This document shows, piece by piece, positions 28,626 to 39,499 of a stretch of DNA of 64,000 nucleotides. The first letter of the stretch is position 1, and each line of letters begins with the position of its first letter. This stretch comes from Huiozyma naganishii CBS 8797 (taxonomy: Eukaryota; Ascomycota; Saccharomycetes; Saccharomycetales; Saccharomycetaceae). The DNA is taken from contig NC_035930.1 of the NCBI RefSeq assembly GCF_000348985.1, positions 1-64,000 on the forward strand, read 5' to 3'. The notes beneath the pieces are model-generated. The model worked only from the letters and a program-made list of their open reading frames with translations, ran no database searches and had not been told where the DNA came from. The translations under genes were made by a program, and so were the position numbers.

Positions 28626-30341
28626 ATGTCTGATATTGACGAGGATCTGTTGGCTCTGGCTGGTGCGGATGAAGAGGAGGATGATGAGAGAGTTTTGACG
28701 TCGACCGTTTCAAAGAGAAGCAAGCAGTCCGATGCCACTGCCTCCAAGAAGAGAAGGATATACGAGGGGAGTGAGGAGGAAGTGTACGATGATGAAGCTG
28801 ACGACGTTGACGAAGAAGAAGACGATTACAACCCGCATGAAGTAGGAAACTATGACACTGGAGATGATGAGGCAGAGAACGAGGAACAGAATCCGTTTCC
28901 ACTCCAAGGGAAGTATAAAGATGAGAAGGATAGAGAGTATTTGGAGTCTCTACCTGAAGTGGAGCGCGAGACTGTTTTGTTTGATAGATCGCAGACTATG
29001 CGTAAATACCAAGAGAGGAAGCTTTTCAGAGAGCGTAAGAGACAGCAGGAAGCCAAACCTACAAGATCTTCCGGTAGAACTGCTCACTCGACGGGTCATT
29101 CTGATTTGAAGGCATCAAAATTATCCCAGCTGAAGAGACAAAGAGACAAGAAACTGAACCGTCAACGCAGCGATGATGAATACGAGGAGGACGAAGAAGA
29201 GGAAGAGGAAGACGATTACAACGGATACGGCGATGACTTGAACGAGGATGCCGAGTATCAGGAGGATGAGGATGAGGAAGATTATAACCCGCTAGCCATA
29301 AAATCGAAATACGATGAACTTGAAGAGGAGGAAGACGATGACGTTAAGTGGGCAGAGGATAATGACCGAGTGTCTGAGCTCGCCGACTTCAACAAGTTGA
29401 GGATTGGTCGTAGTTTTGTCGCCAAGTTCTGTTTTTATCCTGGTTTCAACGACCTGGTCAACGGGTGTTACGGGAGAGTCAATGTTGGTGTCGATAAACG
29501 TTCTGGCCAAACACTTTACCGTATGGTGAAGATCGAGAAAGTATTTCTTCAGAAACCTTACAATATGGGTAAATTCTACACAAATCAGTATTTTGGTGTC
29601 ACTCAGGGTAAAGACAGGAAAGTGTTTCAGATGAACTTCTTCAGTGATGGGCATTTCACACAGAACGAATACGAGAGATATCTACGTTCATTGGAGACAG
29701 CGAATATATCCAGACCATCGGCGCATATTCTTTCCAACAAGTCGAAGGAAATCGTCTCATTCATTACTGAACCATTGACAGAGAAATTGACCGATGAAAT
29801 AGTACGCAACAGAATGTTGTTCAATAAGAAGCTTTCGGGTACCAATGCTGTTTTAGAGAAAACCGTACTGAGGAGTAAATTGCAGTACGCCCGGGAGAGC
29901 AATAATGAAAGGGACGTTGCAAAATATTCTGCTCAACTGAGAAACTTCGAGAAGAGGATGAACAATTACGAAAAACATCATGAAAACGACCACACCGGTA
30001 CTAAGAAACTTGGTGCGCTAACGTCTAAGAACAGGAAAGTCAACATGGGCAAAACTAAAAATTACGATCACGGTAAGAAAGAAGACAGTGCTGGTCCCAC
30101 AGTGGATTCCAAGAGCGATCCCTTCAGTAGATTGAAGACTCGGACGAAGATTTACTACCAAGAGGTGCAGAAGGAGGAGAACGAAAAGGCGAAAGCACTG
30201 GCGCAACAGAAGGAGATAGAGAAGAATAAAGAGGCTGATGAGCGGAAAGAAAAGGAACTGCTACTAGCCCAATTCAGAAGACTAGGTGGTTTGGAGAATA
30301 TGATAAGCAAGATCAATGTGAATTTCGACATTGATCTATGA
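28626..30341 (+). CDS. RTF1: Paf1-complex subunit Rtf1
   Basis: A 571-residue protein (S. cerevisiae Rtf1 has 558), part of the Paf1 complex on elongating RNA polymerase II. It couples transcription to histone H2B ubiquitylation. The N-terminal half is very acidic with Asp/Glu runs (about 45-75 and 180-240) and a basic patch between. The Plus3 domain that binds Spt5 starts near [13 protein letters not shown] (about residue 245) and includes [10 protein letters not shown]. The C-terminal third is charged coiled coil that contacts Paf1/Ctr9. The ATG at 28626 begins [13 protein letters not shown], as in the family; upstream in-frame codons lead only to a TTG. Confidence 0.95.
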   Translation: MSDIDEDLLALAGADEEEDDERVLTSTVSKRSKQSDATASKKRRIYEGSEEEVYDDEADDVDEEEDDYNPHEVGNYDTGDDEAENEEQNPFPLQGKYKDEKDREYLESLPEVERETVLFDRSQTMRKYQERKLFRERKRQQEAKPTRSSGRTAHSTGHSDLKASKLSQLKRQRDKKLNRQRSDDEYEEDEEEEEEDDYNGYGDDLNEDAEYQEDEDEEDYNPLAIKSKYDELEEEEDDDVKWAEDNDRVSELADFNKLRIGRSFVAKFCFYPGFNDLVNGCYGRVNVGVDKRSGQTLYRMVKIEKVFLQKPYNMGKFYTNQYFGVTQGKDRKVFQMNFFSDGHFTQNEYERYLRSLETANISRPSAHILSNKSKEIVSFITEPLTEKLTDEIVRNRMLFNKKLSGTNAVLEKTVLRSKLQYARESNNERDVAKYSAQLRNFEKRMNNYEKHHENDHTGTKKLGALTSKNRKVNMGKTKNYDHGKKEDSAGPTVDSKSDPFSRLKTRTKIYYQEVQKEENEKAKALAQQKEIEKNKEADERKEKELLLAQFRRLGGLENMISKINVNFDIDL

Positions 30342-30502
30342 GCTGGACGAATTTGCGATCATAAACTGTATCGTTCCCCCGCTTAATTAGGTACAATGCA
30401 AGGTTTTTTTATCTTAATCTTTTTGTATATTTGTAATGTTAATTAATCTCAATTACATTCGGAGGAATCTTGTTTCGCTACCAGTTGAGCTTAACATATA
30501 AT

Positions 30503-31678
30503 ATGACGGATCTACTAGGTAATGAGATTGCTGATTTGGTCTATTCTGAATATGACCGGTTAAGCACTAGCAGCAAGCCGGCTGTACGATCAAACGGCAC
30601 TAAGGAATGGACAATTCTCTCTGGGTTAGTTGCAGTACCGTTGCATCCCGGTCCCCAGCTTCGATTGATTTCGTTAACCACTGGTGTCAAGGCGACACCC
30701 AATCAAGATTTGGAGAGAAGTCAGGGAAGGGTATTGCACGACTGCCATGCTGAAATTTTGGCTCTCAGAGGATTCAATTATGTGCTACTACGCCAGATGC
30801 AAGCGGCGAGAAACAATGACAGATGCGATCTCATATTGCCAGGGATCCAAGATACTAACAAGTTTAGGTTGAACCCGGAGTACCAACTAGCATTATTTAT
30901 CTCTCGGTTGCCTTGCGGTGATGGTAGCATGAATTCGCTACAAGAGCAGGGTGGATTGGGACAGGATACCAACGGAATTGACGACGATGATCCCGTACAA
31001 TATATCGATCCGAACAATCGCAGTTTACTAAGGGGCCGATTCAATTACGCGAAGAAGGGTTGTGTGCGAACAAAACCTGGGAGAATGGACTCCAAGATAA
31101 CGTATTCGAAATCTTGTTCAGATAAGTTATGTTGTCATCAAGCCACTTCCATCTTGAATGCTTGTACTTGGCCACTAATTGAAGAAGCCGTTTACATAGA
31201 CTATCTGATAGTACCGAATATCAGTGCTTCCGATCGAAATGCTCTGGAAAGGTGTTTCACAACGAGACTGTCCTCTGCGACTTTCCCAGTCCATAAGATG
31301 CAAATACTATCCTGCGGTCAAAGTTTTGCAGATGACCAGCAGGATGAAGATGAACAACCTAGCTCCATCAGTTGTGTGAAACTGTACATAACGGAAGGTG
31401 AGACGTTGGAGCAAGCTGTTCTGAGCGGTATCCGCAACGGGTTTTTCACCAAAGTGAGCAAACCTCTCCGTAACAACTGTGAAACTGCCGTGAGTAGACT
31501 CTCACAGTGGCGTTTATTCTGTACCTTGAACCCTGAGGCAAGTAACAAGTACACGAGTTATCGAGATTTCAAGTCAAAACTTGTGCCGCGCGCCGAATTG
31601 ATCACCAGAACAAGATCGCTACTGACCAATGGTCAGCCATGGATCCCGACCTGCAGTGACGACTTCAATACATGCTAA
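30503..31678 (+). CDS. TAD1: tRNA-specific adenosine deaminase Tad1
   Basis: A 391-residue deaminase (S. cerevisiae 400) that converts A37, next to the anticodon of tRNA-Ala, to inosine. The ADAR/ADAT1-type catalytic centre is visible: His82 and Glu84 in HDCHAEI, Cys138 in LPCGDGS, and Cys205 in KSCSDK, i.e. the three zinc ligands and the proton-shuttling glutamate. The start MTDLLGNEIADLVYSEY at 30503 matches the family N-terminus, so an upstream TTG extension is ignored. YGL242C and KAP114, which follow in S. cerevisiae, are missing here. DOC1 follows directly. Confidence 0.93.
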   Translation: MTDLLGNEIADLVYSEYDRLSTSSKPAVRSNGTKEWTILSGLVAVPLHPGPQLRLISLTTGVKATPNQDLERSQGRVLHDCHAEILALRGFNYVLLRQMQAARNNDRCDLILPGIQDTNKFRLNPEYQLALFISRLPCGDGSMNSLQEQGGLGQDTNGIDDDDPVQYIDPNNRSLLRGRFNYAKKGCVRTKPGRMDSKITYSKSCSDKLCCHQATSILNACTWPLIEEAVYIDYLIVPNISASDRNALERCFTTRLSSATFPVHKMQILSCGQSFADDQQDEDEQPSSISCVKLYITEGETLEQAVLSGIRNGFFTKVSKPLRNNCETAVSRLSQWRLFCTLNPEASNKYTSYRDFKSKLVPRAELITRTRSLLTNGQPWIPTCSDDFNTC

Positions 31679-31849
31679 CTGTGTAGATATATACATGTAA
31701 CACAGTGTAACATGGAACGTGCTACAGCCGTTCGGTTCTACATTGAAAACAAGAAGAAACTGTTTATGAGAGATACCACAGTGAAGAGATATAAAACGGT
31801 GAGATTTGGAGACAGTGTGTGGGCCTTGTTTCGTTCCGTACTACTTCTC

Positions 31850-32623
31850 ATGATGGAATCGTTGGGCTACAAGAGTGTGCTGGACAAGTTGACACCGCAA
31901 ACGGTTATTGAAGAGGTCATCTCAACCTCAACACCACGCATAGTGATTAACGACACGGACGAGTCCGCTAGAGAGTCACCGCTGTACGTCAATGGTTACA
32001 GAGAGGAGAGCGAGGATGCGGTTGTTAACAGGCAGGAATTGGATGGCAGATTTTTTGAAGGGTTGAAAGTGCTGGAGAACGAGGATCACTTGCTCAACAT
32101 CAGTGATGCCGCATATTGGAGAGCGTCATCGCACAAGGCAGCGAATCCGATCACCAATGTGCTGGATAACGACCCAGAGTTGTTCTGGCAGAGTGATGGT
32201 GGTCAGCCGCATGTAATCGATGTGTATTTCCATCGCCAAATGGACATTGCGTTGATCGCTATATACTTATCGCTGCTGACTGACGAATCCTACACGCCCA
32301 AAGTCGTGAAAGTGTACGCTGGGGACAGTCCCTCCGATGCTACACTGTATAAAATTATAGAGGTGGAGAAACTGAACGGGTGGCTGGCGTTGACCTTTGA
32401 GGACAACAGACCGGCGGATTCGTTGCTCAAGTGCAGGTTTCTACGATTCACGTTCCCTGTCAATCACGAGAACGGGAAGGACACCCATCTACGTGGAATC
32501 CGTGTTTTCTCGAGGTCTGGTGGTGGGAGGGGCGCTCCAAGAGGTCTCATCACTGGGACGCAAGAAGAACTCATCGATACTACCGGTGGAACGCTATTCA
32601 ACGGATACTATTCGATCCGGTGA
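31850..32623 (+). CDS. DOC1: APC/C processivity subunit Doc1 (Apc10)
   Basis: A 257-residue DOC-domain protein that forms part of the degron receptor of the anaphase-promoting complex. The core NITNVLDND...FWQSDGGQPH, then LLKCRFLRFTFPVNHENGKDTHLRGIRVF, is unmistakable. The C-terminus ends in Ile-Arg, the tail that docks on Apc3/Cdc27. The frame is open from an ATG at 31712, only 33 bases after the TAD1 stop. However, the S. cerevisiae protein begins MDPIGINKVLDHLAP, which aligns with MESLGYKSVLDKLTP here, so 31850 (or the adjacent ATG at 31853) is preferred. The longer form of 303 residues cannot be excluded. Confidence 0.9.
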   Translation: MMESLGYKSVLDKLTPQTVIEEVISTSTPRIVINDTDESARESPLYVNGYREESEDAVVNRQELDGRFFEGLKVLENEDHLLNISDAAYWRASSHKAANPITNVLDNDPELFWQSDGGQPHVIDVYFHRQMDIALIAIYLSLLTDESYTPKVVKVYAGDSPSDATLYKIIEVEKLNGWLALTFEDNRPADSLLKCRFLRFTFPVNHENGKDTHLRGIRVFSRSGGGRGAPRGLITGTQEELIDTTGGTLFNGYYSIR

Positions 32624-32966
32624 AAGATACCCAGAATTCACCCCACGTTGCAGATTTTTTTGCTACACATGCCATTACCAATTGGGAGGGGATAACGCCC
32701 TTCCCTGAGCTAGTTATACTTGCACAGAGTCAACCAGCTGCACATCACTACGCATCTGTCCCTTCCCTCTGTCTTCGTTGCAAAATGTGAAAAATTTCTT
32801 AAATGTGAACAAAATCAGTGAAGAGGACGCTGTTTCGTTGACAGTTCATGCCATTGAGCAGTAAAGTTGTTTGGATTCGTTGTCTGGAGCCTGCGAATTG
32901 AACATTGGCGTTACATACAGTCTATCGACAGCTTTCTTGACGAGAACATACATTGAGTGAAGAAAA
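32624..32966. other. Spacer between DOC1 and CSE1 with an RRPE-like site
   Basis: A 343-base stretch containing TGAAAAATTT at 32788-32797, an RRPE-like element 170 bases before the CSE1 ATG. Nothing else was recognised. Confidence 0.4.
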
Positions 32967-35831
32967 ATGTCTGAATTGGAGACAGTCTCGAAGGTACTAG
33001 CAGAGTCCGTCATAGCATCGACGGCGCGGTCCTCTGAGAAGAGCTTGAAGGAGCTGGAGTCACAGGATGGGTTTGGACTGACTCTACTGCATGTTGTTGC
33101 GTCGACGAACCTACCCATTTCTACGAGGCTCGCCGGTGCTCTTTTCTTCAAGAATTTTATTAGGAGGAAGTGGGTGGATGAGAACGGCAATCACTTGCTT
33201 AGTGAGAACAGCATAGAATTGATCAAGAAGGAGATTGTGCCGTTGATGATATCGCTGCCCAATAACTTGCAGTCGCAGATTGGGGAGGCCATTTCATTGA
33301 TTGCCGATTCTGATTTCCCTGGCCGGTGGCCAGGGTTGCTGCACGATTTGGTCATCCGGTTGAACCCGAATGACATGGTGCTCAATAAAGGTGTGTTGAT
33401 TGTGGCGCATTCTATTTTCAAACGTTGGAGACCGCTGTTCAGATCAGACGAGCTGTTTTTGGAGATCAAGATGGTTTTGGACGTGTTTACAGGTCCCTTT
33501 TTGGACTTACTAAAGACCGTTGACCAGCAGATCGACGCCAACGCCGGGAACGAGGCTCAGCTGAACATTTTGTTTGATGTCCTGCTTGTTTTGATTAAAC
33601 TGTACTATGATTTCAACTGTCAGGACATCCCAGAATTCTTCGAGGATAACGTCAACATCGGGATGACAATTTTGCACAAGTACCTGAACTACAAGAATCC
33701 GCTGTTGAACGATGCAGACGACCCAGAGCACGTCACTGTTCTGATCAAAGTCAAATCGTGCATTCAAGAGGTGGTTCAGCTATACACGACAAGGTACGAG
33801 GATATATTTGGACCCATGATCAACAATTTCATCGAAATAACATGGCAGTTGTTGATTAGTCTTTCTGGAGAACCAAAGTACGATATTCTTGTCTCCAAAT
33901 CGTTGGGGTTCCTGACGGCGGTGACTCGTAACCCAAAATACTTTGAAATCTTCAACAGCCCTGAGTCCATGGACAGGGTCACTGACCAGATCATTTTGCC
34001 TAACGTTACATTACGGGAGTCAGATGAGGAGCTGTTTGAAGATGATCCGATTGAGTACATTAGAAGGGATATAGAGGGTTCGGACGATGATACGAGGAGG
34101 AAGGCCTGCACTGATTTCTTAAAGGAATTGAAGGAAAAAAACGAAGTTCTAGTGACCAACACCTTTCTGGCGCATATGAAGGGATTCTTTGAGAAGTATG
34201 AGTCCAACCCTGCACAATTCTGGAAGTACAAGGACCTTTACGTCTATCTATTTAGCACACTGGCCATCAGCGGGAGTCTGTCTAGTAGCGGTGTCATATC
34301 CACGAACCCATTATTGGATATCGTCGATTTCTTCAAGCAGCAGATCATTCCGGATTTGACTAACCAAAGCATTCCCCATATCATTTTGAGAGTGGATGCC
34401 ATCAAGTTCATTTATGTTTTCAGAAACCAATTGACCAAAGAACAACTCATTGAGATCATGCCATTATTGGCCAAGTATTTGAACGCCGAAGAATATGTTC
34501 TGTACACATACGCTGCTATTACAATCGAAAAAATACTAACCATTAGAGCTTCGATATCTTCTCCTCAGCTGATCTTCCAAAAGGAGGATCTTGCCGGAAG
34601 CGGGGAAATCTTGCTAAGAAATTTGATCGGTTTGATATTGAAGCAAGGTAATTCACCTGAAAAATTGGCTGAGAACGAGTTCTTGATGAAGGCGTCCTTC
34701 AGAGTGTTACAAACAGCGGAGACAGCAATCTTACCGATCTACCCAGATATGCTCAATCAACTGATTGGTGTTGTCAGCGTTGTTTCGAAGAATCCGTCGA
34801 ATCCCAGATTCTCTCACTACACTTTTGAAGCTATTGGTGTTATCTTGAACTACACCTCTGTCGAGTTATTGCCACCGCTTATAGAGATGATAATTCCTGT
34901 TTTCCTGCATATTTTATCTGAGGACATCCAAGAATTTATCCCATATGTTCTGCAAACGGTGGCATATTTGGTCGAGAAATCCGGCGTCGTGATAGGCACG
35001 ATCAGACAATTGCCCGCAATGATCTTGGCGCCATCTGTTTGGGAACTAAAGGGTAATGTCCCCGCTGTGACTCGACTGCTAAAGGCATTTATTAAAGTTG
35101 ATGCGACGCTTTTTCCTGACTTGGTTCCCGTTCTTGGTGTTTTTCAAAGACTCATTGCGTCAAAGGCATATGAGGTGCACGGTTTCGAGTTGCTGGAGGA
35201 TATAATGTTGACCCTATCCCCAGAATTGTTGAAGCCGTACTTGAAACAGATTGCGGTGTTACTTCTCCAGAGGTTGCAAAGCAGTAAGACAGAGAGGTAT
35301 GTGAAGAAGTTCATTGTGTTTCTTTCTCTGATTACTATCAAGCTTGGCGGTGATTTCACCATCCAGTTTATCGACGAGGTACAAGAGGGTGTGTTCCAGC
35401 CCATTTGGTCTAATTTTGTCCTTGAATATGCGGCGACGATAGCGAACATTTTAGATCGTAAGATTGCATTAGTTGGACTTGCCACGATGGTGAACGGCAG
35501 CTCCCTTTTTACGAACAAGTACGGTCCCCTTGTGGCTGGTACGATCAACGTTCTGGTACAGATTCTAGTCTCTGAGAACATCGCGCATTTGAACTCGGAG
35601 TTGATCGATCTCGATAACACGGAGGAAATCTCTACGTTTGGTTCATCGTACAGTCGGTTAGCGAGTATTGCTGATAAACCGTTGGACCCGTTGCCCAACA
35701 TCGACCACAATGTCGGGCTCAAGAAGTACGTCACTGGGCTCGTTGTTGGATTTGTCGAGACTCATGCGAACGTTGGTGCCCAGTTGGCTGAGGCAACACA
35801 AATTGCATTGACGCAGCTGCTCCAGTCGTAA
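32967..35831 (+). CDS. CSE1: Exportin Cse1 (CAS), importin-alpha recycling factor
   Basis: A 954-residue karyopherin-beta (S. cerevisiae Cse1 has 960) that returns importin-alpha (Srp1) to the cytoplasm bound to Ran-GTP. The N-terminal region has the importin-N pattern (LLHVVASTNLPISTRLAGALFFKNFIRRKW). The remainder is helical HEAT repeats, with the acidic DDPIEYIRRDIEGSDDDTRR insertion typical of Cse1/CAS. No breaks were seen. It is convergent with HAP2. KAP114, another karyopherin gene that lies nearby in S. cerevisiae, is absent here. Confidence 0.97.
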   Translation: MSELETVSKVLAESVIASTARSSEKSLKELESQDGFGLTLLHVVASTNLPISTRLAGALFFKNFIRRKWVDENGNHLLSENSIELIKKEIVPLMISLPNNLQSQIGEAISLIADSDFPGRWPGLLHDLVIRLNPNDMVLNKGVLIVAHSIFKRWRPLFRSDELFLEIKMVLDVFTGPFLDLLKTVDQQIDANAGNEAQLNILFDVLLVLIKLYYDFNCQDIPEFFEDNVNIGMTILHKYLNYKNPLLNDADDPEHVTVLIKVKSCIQEVVQLYTTRYEDIFGPMINNFIEITWQLLISLSGEPKYDILVSKSLGFLTAVTRNPKYFEIFNSPESMDRVTDQIILPNVTLRESDEELFEDDPIEYIRRDIEGSDDDTRRKACTDFLKELKEKNEVLVTNTFLAHMKGFFEKYESNPAQFWKYKDLYVYLFSTLAISGSLSSSGVISTNPLLDIVDFFKQQIIPDLTNQSIPHIILRVDAIKFIYVFRNQLTKEQLIEIMPLLAKYLNAEEYVLYTYAAITIEKILTIRASISSPQLIFQKEDLAGSGEILLRNLIGLILKQGNSPEKLAENEFLMKASFRVLQTAETAILPIYPDMLNQLIGVVSVVSKNPSNPRFSHYTFEAIGVILNYTSVELLPPLIEMIIPVFLHILSEDIQEFIPYVLQTVAYLVEKSGVVIGTIRQLPAMILAPSVWELKGNVPAVTRLLKAFIKVDATLFPDLVPVLGVFQRLIASKAYEVHGFELLEDIMLTLSPELLKPYLKQIAVLLLQRLQSSKTERYVKKFIVFLSLITIKLGGDFTIQFIDEVQEGVFQPIWSNFVLEYAATIANILDRKIALVGLATMVNGSSLFTNKYGPLVAGTINVLVQILVSENIAHLNSELIDLDNTEEISTFGSSYSRLASIADKPLDPLPNIDHNVGLKKYVTGLVVGFVETHANVGAQLAEATQIALTQLLQS

Positions 35832-36069
35832 CTCTCGAGTGAGTCTGCGTGTAGGGTACTGTTGTCGATGTCTACACTGAGATAAATAGAAGTCAAGATA
35901 ACTAAGTACAAGAATACATAATCGACGAGGTTTATGTCTTCTCGAATAGGAATAGTAGCACAGGTACTCGTAGTAGTTGGTGGTTGGGTGAGGGGTAATG
36001 ATACAAACCTCCCAAGTCAAAGGACTGGGGCACGGACATGGTGCTGGACCTTATTGGGATTTGTCCCTT

Positions 36070-36840
36070 TCAATGGGACGTTGATTTGGCGAGACTGCCA
36101 TGTTTCCCCTTCTCCTTTGTCCTGAGTTGTTCGATCTCTGTAGCAGTAAGGAACCTGCCCCCCTGCCCTCTGGGTCTTCTCATGGCGTGTTTATGTCGAG
36201 ACTCGTGCAAGTACGGTCTTCGTTCCCTTGATATCCTGAGGTTCTCCTCTAGTTTAGCCCTTGCGAACCGTCTCTTGAGTATTCGATAGTACTGTTTGGC
36301 GTTGACGTAGAACGGTTGTTCAGTAGGCTGTACGTCCTCTGCTCCCGCGACTGTATCTGTTTGACCTGAGTCCTCTGGCAGGGGCAACACTGGTATGTCG
36401 TCACCCATGACCCCCGGTTGTGCGTTCTCGATAGCCAAGGGTCCAATCTCCGCTAGAGGCCCGTAGCTTTGCTCTCTGGACCGTTGTCCCTGCGTGCTGC
36501 CCTGTTGTGTATCGAGATCTAGTCTCTGCTCACCAGGGGTAGTCGTGGTAGCAACTTTACCGTCAGTGCCACGGTCACCGTCACCGCGCGGTGGAGTAGC
36601 CGCAGTGTCCTCGATGGACCCGTTCAGTTGGCTGTAGAGGTACATCTCCATGGACGACTGGTGTTCCTGGCCCGTGTTCCCTGCCGTTGTTGCTCGATCC
36701 TGATGTTCCCTTGTGCCTCTTGGGGTCCCCTCGCCGTCACTACTGCTGCTGCTGGTATTCACAGGTCTCGCCATATCCGATTCCAACGGCTGGTACTGCT
36801 CGCCGTCCCCCTCGACCATGTCCCCTGTACGTGTATTCAT
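36070..36840 (-). CDS. HAP2: CCAAT-binding complex subunit Hap2 (NF-YA)
   Basis: A 256-residue protein (S. cerevisiae 265). The essential NF-YA core lies at about 177-231. It contains [15 protein letters not shown], the subunit-association helix, followed by [23 protein letters not shown], the DNA-contact helix and loop. The N-terminal 170 residues are polar and low-complexity, as in other yeasts. With Hap3, Hap5 and Hap4 it activates respiratory genes through CCAAT boxes. A likely target, the cytochrome c gene, is only about 2.2 kb away. HAP2 marks the end of the YGL-type block; the next genes come from the YEL/YJR region. Confidence 0.97.
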   Translation of the reverse strand: MNTRTGDMVEGDGEQYQPLESDMARPVNTSSSSSDGEGTPRGTREHQDRATTAGNTGQEHQSSMEMYLYSQLNGSIEDTAATPPRGDGDRGTDGKVATTTTPGEQRLDLDTQQGSTQGQRSREQSYGPLAEIGPLAIENAQPGVMGDDIPVLPLPEDSGQTDTVAGAEDVQPTEQPFYVNAKQYYRILKRRFARAKLEENLRISRERRPYLHESRHKHAMRRPRGQGGRFLTATEIEQLRTKEKGKHGSLAKSTSH

Positions 36841-37019
36841 CTACGTCTATGGAACAACCACAGAGTGTATACACAGTTGCTTATTTGAAGTGGAAGTACA
36901 ACTGCTTGTAACGTTCTTTGATGTTTGATGTTGATGTGGAGGATCCGATACGTACGAGTTGGTTATGTAGTTATATGCTGTGATGTGAGTGGCTATGCAT
37001 CGTGTTGTTGTTGTTGCTG

Positions 37020-37331
37020 TTACTGGGTGGGGGTAGTCGTTGGGGATGTGGTTGAAGCGGCGGCCCCCAGTCTACGCAGAAGTTCGCGTCGCCGCGTCTC
37101 GACCAGGAACGCAGCAACCTCCTCCTGCGAGGGTACCGAGGTTTCCTCCCCGTCGTCGCCTTGCAATCCACCTTGCTCTCCCCCCATGGTGTCGGCCTCG
37201 CCGCGACCCGACTGCTCCTGCAACACGTTAGTCCACTGTTTCTCGAACTGCAACAGCTGCGACTCAGAGGGCACCCCCCTTGCCCTGGACTCACCGACTG
37301 CGGCGTCTCCTGATGTCCCCGGGAACTGCAT
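37020..37331 (-). CDS. Small unrecognised protein divergent from the NAD kinase gene
   Basis: A 103-residue frame with a true ATG (37331) and TAA stop, in the gap between HAP2 and the NAD kinase. The product looks like a real protein: a hydrophilic N-terminus, a putative helix (SQLLQFEKQWTNVLQEQ), an acidic Gly-rich middle, a second charged helix (SQEEVAAFLVETRRRELLRRLG) and a Thr/Pro-rich tail. On the opposite strand the NAD kinase frame is also open here, but it reads as Cys/Ser-rich nonsense and conserved kinase sequence begins later, so the minus-strand reading is preferred. I do not recognise the family. It is not a neighbour of HAP2 or UTR1/YEF1 in S. cerevisiae. Confidence 0.55.
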   Translation of the reverse strand: MQFPGTSGDAAVGESRARGVPSESQLLQFEKQWTNVLQEQSGRGEADTMGGEQGGLQGDDGEETSVPSQEEVAAFLVETRRRELLRRLGAAASTTSPTTTPTQ

Positions 37332-37455
37332 CGCCGTCCTGGAGACCCCTTCCCCGTCCTGGAACCCCCCGTCGTCTGCGGATCCGCGCCGTTATTTAAA
37401 CGACTATAAAGGAGAAGAAGCAGGGGATGGTGCTGATGATGTTGATATTGATGGG

Positions 37456-38916
37456 ATGGATGCTGGAGGAGGTCACAGCGGTGCAATGGATACGACAGAG
37501 CAACAGAGACAGTCTACACCGCAGTTGGAGAGTGCGAGGCGGCTTCTTAGGAAGCTTTCGTGGGGGGAATCTGCAGGAACAAGCGAGGATGACGAAGAGG
37601 GGACCGTATCTGGTACTCCGCAAAGTGGGCATGGTCACGGTGGTGAGCTTCGTGCACCAGAGAAGTCTTCGAATGTGCACTTCCAGTACGCGAACACTGC
37701 GTACGATGTGCGGATGCTGAGCAAAGATATCTCGAACGCGCTGGTGGACTTGCATGTCGAGAACCTGATGATTGTGACGAAGTTGAACGACGTGTCGCTG
37801 TACTACTTGACGAGGGAACTTGTTGAGTGGCTACTAGTGAACTTTTCCTCGATCAACGTCTACGTCGACAGCGCTTTGAAAGATGACGATAAGTTTGCTG
37901 TAGCGGACCTGTACAAGGACTCTAAGTGTAAAGAGACTCGGGTCAGGTACTGGGACAAACAGTTCATTGCGAAGCACGACGTGTTCTTTGACCTTGTCGT
38001 TACACTCGGCGGTGACGGGACTGTCTTGTTCGTGTCGTCGATCTTCCAACAGCACGTCCCACCGGTGTTATCTTTTTCCCTTGGGTCCCTAGGGTTCCTT
38101 ACAAACTACAAGTTTGAGTCCTTCAGGGAGATCCTGCCACGTCTGCTCGACGAAAAGATCAAGAGTAACCTACGGTTGAGACTGGAGTGTAAACTGTACC
38201 GTCGCAGGGAATCACAGACTGACGCAGCCACGGGGAAGAAAGTTAGCGTAGTAGAGGTCGAGTCCGTCCACCATATTCTCAACGAGGTCACCATCGACAG
38301 GGGCCCCAGTTCCTTCATCACGATGTTGGAACTGTACGGGGACAACTCGCTGATGACCGTAGCACAAGCAGATGGGATCATTGTCGCTACACCTACTGGT
38401 TCCACAGCTTACTCGCTGAGTGCGGGTGGGTCTCTAATCTACCCAACGGTCAACGCAATTGCAGTGACCCCGATCTGCCCACACACTCTAAGTTTCCGTC
38501 CTATAATCCTCCCTGACACGATCCAATTGAAGATCAAAGTACCGTTGAGGGCCAGGGGCACCGCATGGGCCTCCTTCGACGGGAAGGACCGTGTAGAGTT
38601 ACAGAAGGGTGACTACATCACTGTGTGTGCTAGTCCATACTGGTTCCCGACCATTGAGTCGACACCGACAGAGTTCATCAACAGTATCAGCCGTACGTTG
38701 AACTGGAACGTCCGTGAACAACAGAAGAGTTTCACGCACATGCTTTCGGACAAGAACAAGGAAAAGTACGCTCTAGAGAAGGACAAACTCGCGACGATGC
38801 CGCATTCGTCATCATCGGAGGAGGATGTACAAGTAGTTGTACCAGCAAAAGAACCCCCAACGCACGGACAAGACGTCCCGGCGCCCTCGAAGGACGTCAT
38901 GTTCACTCTTGGATGA
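37456..38916 (+). CDS. UTR1: ATP-NAD kinase (Utr1/Yef1 type)
   Basis: A 486-residue NAD(H) kinase that makes NADP(H) from NAD(H) and ATP in the cytosol. The kinase signature GGDGT is at 185-189, followed by the NE..IDRG motif, a GSTAYSLSAGG nucleotide loop, and FDGKDR. A divergent N-terminus with a conserved RRLLRKLS segment precedes SSNVHFQYANTAY, where the family alignment starts. The ATG at 37456 gives about 75 residues before that point, as in S. cerevisiae Utr1. TATA-like boxes at 37393 and 37405 are close, so the ATG at 37486 is an alternative. It could equally descend from the YEF1 (YEL041W) copy. It is convergent with cytochrome c. Confidence 0.92.
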   Translation: MDAGGGHSGAMDTTEQQRQSTPQLESARRLLRKLSWGESAGTSEDDEEGTVSGTPQSGHGHGGELRAPEKSSNVHFQYANTAYDVRMLSKDISNALVDLHVENLMIVTKLNDVSLYYLTRELVEWLLVNFSSINVYVDSALKDDDKFAVADLYKDSKCKETRVRYWDKQFIAKHDVFFDLVVTLGGDGTVLFVSSIFQQHVPPVLSFSLGSLGFLTNYKFESFREILPRLLDEKIKSNLRLRLECKLYRRRESQTDAATGKKVSVVEVESVHHILNEVTIDRGPSSFITMLELYGDNSLMTVAQADGIIVATPTGSTAYSLSAGGSLIYPTVNAIAVTPICPHTLSFRPIILPDTIQLKIKVPLRARGTAWASFDGKDRVELQKGDYITVCASPYWFPTIESTPTEFINSISRTLNWNVREQQKSFTHMLSDKNKEKYALEKDKLATMPHSSSSEEDVQVVVPAKEPPTHGQDVPAPSKDVMFTLG

Positions 38917-38960
38917 GAGCTGTGTTTATAGTATGTTTAATGATATCGAATAAATAAGAG

Positions 38961-38978
38961 TATATATATATATATATA
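38961..38978. repeat. TA dinucleotide repeat (nine units)
   Basis: (TA)9 in the shared 3-prime region of the NAD kinase and cytochrome c genes. UA-rich efficiency elements of this kind direct yeast 3-prime-end formation on both strands. Confidence 0.8.
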
Positions 38979-39086
38979 CACAAGTATGTGTTAATTAGTT
39001 TGTGACATTGAGTCAATTGGTGTGGCCGCACGAATGTGTATGTACAATGGGAGAGTGTGGTCACGTACCGAAGCGCTCAGAGATCA

Positions 39087-39470
<384 letters not shown>

Positions 39471-39499
39471 CTACCTTTGATGTTGTGTCGTCTGATGCT

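Noticed and set aside
36925..37455. N-terminal extension of the NAD kinase by up to 177 codons
   Set aside because: It begins at TTG (or an internal ATG at about 37185), encodes Cys/Ser-rich sequence unlike Utr1, overlaps a better minus-strand frame, and TATA-like boxes lie inside it.
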